In this document: positions 59,753-64,000 of the stretch, piece by piece
Numbering within the stretch: the stretch's first letter is position 1
Layout: each line of letters starts with the position of its first letter
Assembly (NCBI RefSeq): GCF_023278185.1
Contig: NZ_CP066356.1
Coordinates: 6,812,001-6,876,000, forward strand
DNA from: Bradyrhizobium elkanii USDA 76
Lineage (GTDB): Bacteria; Pseudomonadota; Alphaproteobacteria; Rhizobiales; Xanthobacteraceae
Reading direction: 5' to 3'
DNA: 64,000 bases
Made by a program: the position numbers and the translations under genes
The notes under the pieces: generated by a model
Databases searched by the model: none
What the model was told of the DNA's origin: nothing
Seen by the model: only the letters and a program-made list of their open reading frames with translations

Positions 59753-61686
59753 TGTCGACGCTGGACAGCCTGCGCACCGCTCATCCGCCGCTGCAAGCGA
59801 GCGCGCCGCGCAACCCGCCGGCGACCGGCGCCGACGCGTTGCAGGCTGCGCTTGCGGATGCCGCCATCACCATCCCGCAACTGCTGCGACAGCGCGCCAC
59901 CATGCACGGCGAGGCGATGGCGCTGCGCGAGAAGGACTACGGCATCTGGAATCCCTATTCCTGGCGGCACTATTACGACACCGCGCGCGCGGTGGCGCTC
60001 GGCCTGCTCTCGCTCGGCATCAAGCCGGGCGACCGGATCGCCATCGCCGGCGAGAACACGCCGGAATGGTTTTACGCCGATCTTGGTGCGCAGATGATCG
60101 GCGCGGTCGCGGTCGGCATCTATCCGACCAATCCCTGGGTCGAGCTGCAATATATCGTCAAGCATTCGGGCGCCCGCATCGTCGTCACCGGCGACCAGGA
60201 GCAGACCGACAAGGTGCTGGATGCGATGGCGGGCAACGGCGGCCTGCCGGATCTGGAGGCCATCGTCTGCATCGACATGAAGGGCCTACGGCATTACCGG
60301 CAATCGGAGCTGATGTCGTTCGCCGCATTGTGCGAGCGCGGCAGGGCCTACGCGCAGCAGAACCCGGAGGCCGACGCCACGCTCGACCGCCTGATCAGCC
60401 AGGGCGCGCCCGACGACGTCTGCATCCTCGTCTACACCTCGGGCACGACGGGTCCGCCCAAGGGCGCGATGCTGACCCATCGCAATCTCGTCTACGCCGC
60501 CCATGCCTACGCCAGGACCGTCGGCATTGCCGACAAGCCGTTCGAGGCGGTGAGCTATCTGCCGCTGTGCCACGTCGCGGAGCGCTGCTACGGCACCGTG
60601 ACGCATCTCGTACTCGGCGGCACCGTCTCGTTCGCCGAATCGATCGACACGGTCGCAATCAACATCCGCGAGATCGCGCCGACCTTCTTCGTCGGCGTGC
60701 CCCGCATCTATGAGAAGCTGCAGCAGGGCTTTCTGTTCCGCCTCGGCGAGAGCGGCCGGCTGCGCCAGAGCTTCACCAGGGCCTGTCTCGCCTGGGGCCG
60801 CACGCTGTCCGACCGTCGACAGACCGGCAACGACAATTGGCTCGATCGTGCCGCCTACGGGCTGCTTTATCTCCTGATGTTCCGCAATTTGCAGCGCCAT
60901 CTCGGCTTCGCCCACAGCCGGCACCGGCTCTGCGCCGGCGCCTCGATCTCGCCGGAGACGCTGCGCTTCTTCGACATCATCGGCCGCCCGGTGTCGCAAG
61001 GCTATGGGCTCACCGAGAGCGGCGGCGTCGCCTTCATCCAGACTGAAAGCCATCATCGGATCGGCGGCTGCGGCGTACCGCTGCCGCAGACCGAATGGAA
61101 GTGTGACACCGACGGCGAGATCCTGCTGCGCAACCCGGGCGTCTTCAAGGGCTACTTCCTCGACGAGAACGCCTCGACCGCCTCGCTGGAACAAGGCGGC
61201 TGGCTGCGCACCGGCGACATCATCGAGATATTGGACAATGGCGAGATCGCCGTGGTCGACCGCAAGAAGGCGATCATCATCACCGCCGGCGGCAAGAACA
61301 TCGCGCCGTCCGAGATCGAGAACGCGCTGAAGGATTCCGAGTTCATCAAGGAAGCGATCGTGGTCGGCGAGGCCAAGAAGTATCTCGGCGCCATCATCCA
61401 GGTCGATTACGACAATGTCGGCCGTTGGGCACGCGACCGGGCGCTCGCTTACACCAACTACAAATCGCTGTCGCAGCTTCCCGAAGTGAATGAGCTGGTC
61501 GAGCGCGTCGTCAACGAGACCAACAAGCGGTTCGCGCGGGTCGAGAACATCAGGCGGTTCGCCATCTTGGAAAAGGAGCTCGACCATGACGACGGCGAGC
61601 TGACCGCCACGCAGAAGGTACGTCGCGCCATGATCGAGAAGAAGTTCGCCCGCGAGCTCGCGATCATCTACCGGGCGGAGGGCTGA
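59752..61686 (+). CDS. AMP-dependent acyl-CoA synthetase/ligase
   Basis: This 644-residue ANL-family ligase activates a carboxylic acid as acyl-AMP and then acyl-CoA. The AMP-binding P-loop is YTSGTTGPPKGAMLTH, followed by VSQGYGLTESGGVAF, the GWLRTGDIIEILDNGEIAVVDRKK hinge and KNIAPSEIENALKDS. Length and the long middle insert fit long-chain acyl-CoA ligases (FadD15-like). It sits between the ATPase and permease genes of one importer, with TGATG coupling on the left and its stop directly before the next ATG. This suggests uptake and activation of the same substrate. Confidence 0.9.
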   Translation: MSTLDSLRTAHPPLQASAPRNPPATGADALQAALADAAITIPQLLRQRATMHGEAMALREKDYGIWNPYSWRHYYDTARAVALGLLSLGIKPGDRIAIAGENTPEWFYADLGAQMIGAVAVGIYPTNPWVELQYIVKHSGARIVVTGDQEQTDKVLDAMAGNGGLPDLEAIVCIDMKGLRHYRQSELMSFAALCERGRAYAQQNPEADATLDRLISQGAPDDVCILVYTSGTTGPPKGAMLTHRNLVYAAHAYARTVGIADKPFEAVSYLPLCHVAERCYGTVTHLVLGGTVSFAESIDTVAINIREIAPTFFVGVPRIYEKLQQGFLFRLGESGRLRQSFTRACLAWGRTLSDRRQTGNDNWLDRAAYGLLYLLMFRNLQRHLGFAHSRHRLCAGASISPETLRFFDIIGRPVSQGYGLTESGGVAFIQTESHHRIGGCGVPLPQTEWKCDTDGEILLRNPGVFKGYFLDENASTASLEQGGWLRTGDIIEILDNGEIAVVDRKKAIIITAGGKNIAPSEIENALKDSEFIKEAIVVGEAKKYLGAIIQVDYDNVGRWARDRALAYTNYKSLSQLPEVNELVERVVNETNKRFARVENIRRFAILEKELDHDDGELTATQKVRRAMIEKKFARELAIIYRAEG

Positions 61687-62559
61687 ATGCAGTATCTGAT
61701 CCAGCTGCTGATCTCGGGGCTCGCGATCGGCGCGATCTACGGCCTGATCGCGATGGGCTTCGCGGTGATCTACAAGTCGACCGGGCTGGTGAATTTCGCC
61801 CAGGGCGAGATGACCATGATCACCGCCTATATCGCCTGGACGATCTCGACCACGGTCAGCGGCAATGTGTTCGTCGTCGCGGTGGGCGCGATTCTCGCCG
61901 CTGTTCTGCTCGGGCTCATCATCGAGCGGCTCGTGATGCGGCCGATGCTGGGCGAGCCGGTATTCGCGACCGTGATGGTCACGATCGGGCTCGCCGTGAT
62001 CCTGCGCTCCGCCATCAACTTCATCTGGGACGCCTATCCGCACGGCCTCGATATCGGCATGGGCCGCGGCATCGTGCATCTCGGCGGCATCGGCGTGCGC
62101 GCCGGGCAGATTGCCGTGATCGCGACGCTGCTTCTGCTGCTCGCCGCGATCTGGGCGTTCTTCCGCTACAGCAAGGTCGGCGTTGCGATGCGCGCGGTCG
62201 CGGCCGATGATCGCACCGCGCTGTTGATGGGCATCAGCGCAACAAGAGTTCATGCGCTGGCCTGGGCCGCGTCTTCGGTGATCGCCGGCATCGGCGGGGT
62301 GTTCTTCGCGCTGTCCTATGATCTATCGCCGGCGATGTTCCAGCTCGGGCTGAAGGCGTTTCCGGCCACCATCCTGGGCGGCCTCGACGCCGTGCTCGGC
62401 TCCGGCGTCGGCGGCCTCCTGATCGGCATCACCGAAAACCTGGCCGGCGGCTATATCGGCTCCGGCATGAAGGAGGTCGCGGGCTTTGCCATGATCATCA
62501 TCGTGCTGATGATCCGCCCGTTCGGCATCTTCGGCGAACGCGACATCGAGAGGGTGTGA
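61687..62559 (+). CDS. livH: Branched-chain-type ABC transporter permease LivH-like
   Basis: This 290-residue inner-membrane permease begins QYLIQLLISGLAIGAIYGLIA, has GFAVIYKSTGLVNFAQGEM as in LivH, and the C-terminal coupling part FPATILGGLDAVLGSGVGGLLIGITENLAG. About eight spans can be followed. The ATG follows the ligase stop with no gap. With the LivM-like protein it forms the channel. The substrate is likely an organic or aromatic acid, not necessarily an amino acid. Confidence 0.92.
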   Translation: MQYLIQLLISGLAIGAIYGLIAMGFAVIYKSTGLVNFAQGEMTMITAYIAWTISTTVSGNVFVVAVGAILAAVLLGLIIERLVMRPMLGEPVFATVMVTIGLAVILRSAINFIWDAYPHGLDIGMGRGIVHLGGIGVRAGQIAVIATLLLLLAAIWAFFRYSKVGVAMRAVAADDRTALLMGISATRVHALAWAASSVIAGIGGVFFALSYDLSPAMFQLGLKAFPATILGGLDAVLGSGVGGLLIGITENLAGGYIGSGMKEVAGFAMIIIVLMIRPFGIFGERDIERV

Positions 62560-63605
62560 TGCGGACCGGCGATTACAAGCAGAGCTATGGCGAACTGGTC
62601 GCGCTGATCGATTCCCCGCCGGTGTGGCTATGGTCGGCGGTGCTGCTGCTGGCGCTGATCGCGGCACCTCACCTGTTGAACTCCTACGCGCTGTCGTTCC
62701 TGATGATCATCCTGATCACGGTGACCGGCGCGCTCGGACTCAACATCCTGACCGGCTACACCGGCCTGATCTCGCTCGGCCATGTCGGCTTCCTCGTCAC
62801 CGGCGCCTATGCCTATGCGGTGCTGGTGTCGAAATATCACATGCCGCCGTCGGTCGGTTTCCTCGGCGCCGGCGTAGTGCCGGCGCTGGCGAGCCTGATC
62901 GTCGGCGCGCCGTCGCTGCGGCTCAAGGGACTTTACCTCGCCATCACTACGCTCGCCTTCTCCTTCATCATCAACACCGTGATCCTGGAGATGCGCTGGC
63001 TCACCAACGGCGCGCGCGGCATCCAGGTGCAAAGGCCGGAGATCTTCGGCATCAGCTTCGACGGCGATGCCGCCTTCACCTATCTCTGCCTCGGCATCGC
63101 GGGGCTGACGCTGTTCGCCACCCTCAACATCCGCCGCAGCCGGATCGGCCGCGCCTTTGTCGCGATCAGGGACAACGACACCGCGGCCCGCGTCATGGGC
63201 ATCAACCTGCATGCCTACAAGCTGTTCGCCTTCATCACCTCGGCGTTCATCACCGGCATCGCCGGCGCGCTCTACGGCATCTATCTGTCCTTCGTCAGCG
63301 TCGAGGGCTTTCCGTTCCTGCTCTCGATCGAGGCGCTGGCGATCCTGATCGTCGGCGGGCTCGGCTCGGCGCTCGGCGCGGTGCTCGGCACCATCCTGAT
63401 CGTGCTGTTGCCGGAGGCGACACGGATCGTGTTCAGCCTGTTCAGCGCACAGATGGACGCGACCTTCACGACCGGCGCGCAGGAGCTGAAGAGCATGCTC
63501 TACGGCCTCGTCATCATCCTGTTCCTGCGCTTCCAGCCGAGGGGGCTGGTCGGCGCCTGGCACGACATCAGGCGGACCTGGGTGCACTGGCCGCTGCGCT
63601 ACTAA
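62559..63605 (+). CDS. livM: Branched-chain-type ABC transporter permease LivM-like
   Basis: This 348-residue second channel subunit starts at the ATG overlapping the livH stop (TGATG), with GAGAGGG upstream; a GTG one codon earlier is also open. It shows the LivM motif GLNILTGYTGLISLGHVGFL, the loop SLRLKGLYLAITTLAFSFI, and RSRIGRAFVAIRDNDTAARVMGI near the coupling site. It precedes the binding-protein gene by 31 bp. Confidence 0.92.
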   Translation: MRTGDYKQSYGELVALIDSPPVWLWSAVLLLALIAAPHLLNSYALSFLMIILITVTGALGLNILTGYTGLISLGHVGFLVTGAYAYAVLVSKYHMPPSVGFLGAGVVPALASLIVGAPSLRLKGLYLAITTLAFSFIINTVILEMRWLTNGARGIQVQRPEIFGISFDGDAAFTYLCLGIAGLTLFATLNIRRSRIGRAFVAIRDNDTAARVMGINLHAYKLFAFITSAFITGIAGALYGIYLSFVSVEGFPFLLSIEALAILIVGGLGSALGAVLGTILIVLLPEATRIVFSLFSAQMDATFTTGAQELKSMLYGLVIILFLRFQPRGLVGAWHDIRRTWVHWPLRY

Positions 63606-63636
63606 CAAAAAAACGCAACACCATGAGGAGGAGACA

Positions 63637-64000
63637 ATGATCAAACACCTGGCAGCGGCCTCGCTGCTGCTTTCCGCGGCCTGTCTTGCGATCAGTCCCG
63701 CTGCTGCCGCCGACCCCGGGATCACCGACAGCGAGATCCTGATCGGCGACGTGGAGCCGCTGACCGGCCCGCCGGCGCTGCTCGGCGTCGCCGCCTCGAT
63801 CGGCCACAAGATCGCGATCGCCGAAGCCAACGCCGCCGGCGGCATCAACGGCCGCAAGATCAAATATGTGCTGGAGGACGACGGCTACGTCACCGCGCGC
63901 ACCATCCAGGGCGTCAAGAAGGTGATCGACGTCGACAAGGTCTTCGCGATGCTCGGCATCTCCGGCTCGGGCCAGTCGATCGCGGTGATGCCGGTGCTGG
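63637..64000 (+). CDS. livK: Branched-chain-type ABC transporter substrate-binding protein, partial
   Basis: The gene runs off the right edge after about 121 codons. A GAGGAGGAGA site precedes the ATG. A signal peptide (LAAASLLLSAACLAISPAAAA) leads into DPGITDSEILIGDVEPLTGP and NAAGGINGRKIKYVLEDDGY, the normal start of Liv-type periplasmic binding proteins. It is the last visible gene of the operon and should supply the ligand for the channel encoded just upstream. Confidence 0.9.
   Translation, partial: MIKHLAAASLLLSAACLAISPAAAADPGITDSEILIGDVEPLTGPPALLGVAASIGHKIAIAEANAAGGINGRKIKYVLEDDGYVTARTIQGVKKVIDVDKVFAMLGISGSGQSIAVMPVL

Noticed and set aside
60286..62253. A 655-codon minus-strand open frame
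   Set aside because: It is antisense to the acyl-CoA ligase and livH genes and has no recognisable domain.

Overview
The window looks like a high-GC chromosome segment of a Bradyrhizobium-like alphaproteobacterium (order Hyphomicrobiales). The evidence is dense GC-rich coding, gene content (full C-P lyase cluster, Aap-type amino acid permeases, several branched-chain-type ABC systems), many ATGA/TGATG-coupled starts, and dispersed palindromic repeats of the kind common in Bradyrhizobium intergenic DNA. The genus is inferred from style, not from a marker gene. I see no tRNA, rRNA or CRISPR array.

Region 1 (1-14.2 kb) is a phosphonate utilisation island. A minus-strand operon phnGHIJKLMN encodes the C-P lyase core. 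The repressor gene phnF is divergent from it, with a 32-bp palindrome between them. phnC-phnD-phnE-phnE forms the importer, also on the minus strand. A divergent plus-strand operon holds a hexapeptide acetyltransferase, a second PhnM-like amidohydrolase and a DUF1045 2H phosphoesterase. Three GTCAT units at 11-bp period, a Pho-box layout, stand before this operon. No PhnP and no GNAT-type PhnO are present; the 2H enzyme and the hexapeptide transferase are candidate replacements.

Region 2 (14.2-24.8 kb) has a LysR regulator divergent from a Rieske oxygenase and a crotonase. A long minus-strand run follows: an uncharacterised protein, Tat-exported FAD amine oxidase, frameshifted cytochrome c, secreted RidA-like protein, secreted M20 hydrolase, aspartate dehydrogenase, nicotinamidase and a divergent HemC.

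Region 3 (24.8-26.4 kb) is an IS110-family (IS1111-like) element with perfect 14-bp subterminal inverted repeats. It sits inside a dispersed palindromic repeat, and its right non-coding end is where a bridge RNA would be expected.

Region 4 (26.4-41 kb) has a GFA protein, an operon of GntR regulator, two paralogous amidases and a solute-binding protein, an Aap-type transporter split around an RpiR regulator and a class III aminotransferase, an Asp/Glu racemase-like protein and a DUF3829 protein.

Region 5 (41-55.9 kb) is mixed: two MFS transporters, DUF983, a MocR regulator, two serine hydrolases, a propeller protein, a multi-rhodanese sulfurtransferase, the glycogen pair glgC-glgA and an RclC-like membrane protein.

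Region 6 (55.9-64 kb) is a TetR regulator divergent from an operon of FAD oxidoreductase, two Liv-type ATPases, an acyl-CoA ligase, two Liv permeases and a binding protein cut by the window end. The layout suggests uptake of an organic acid coupled to CoA activation.
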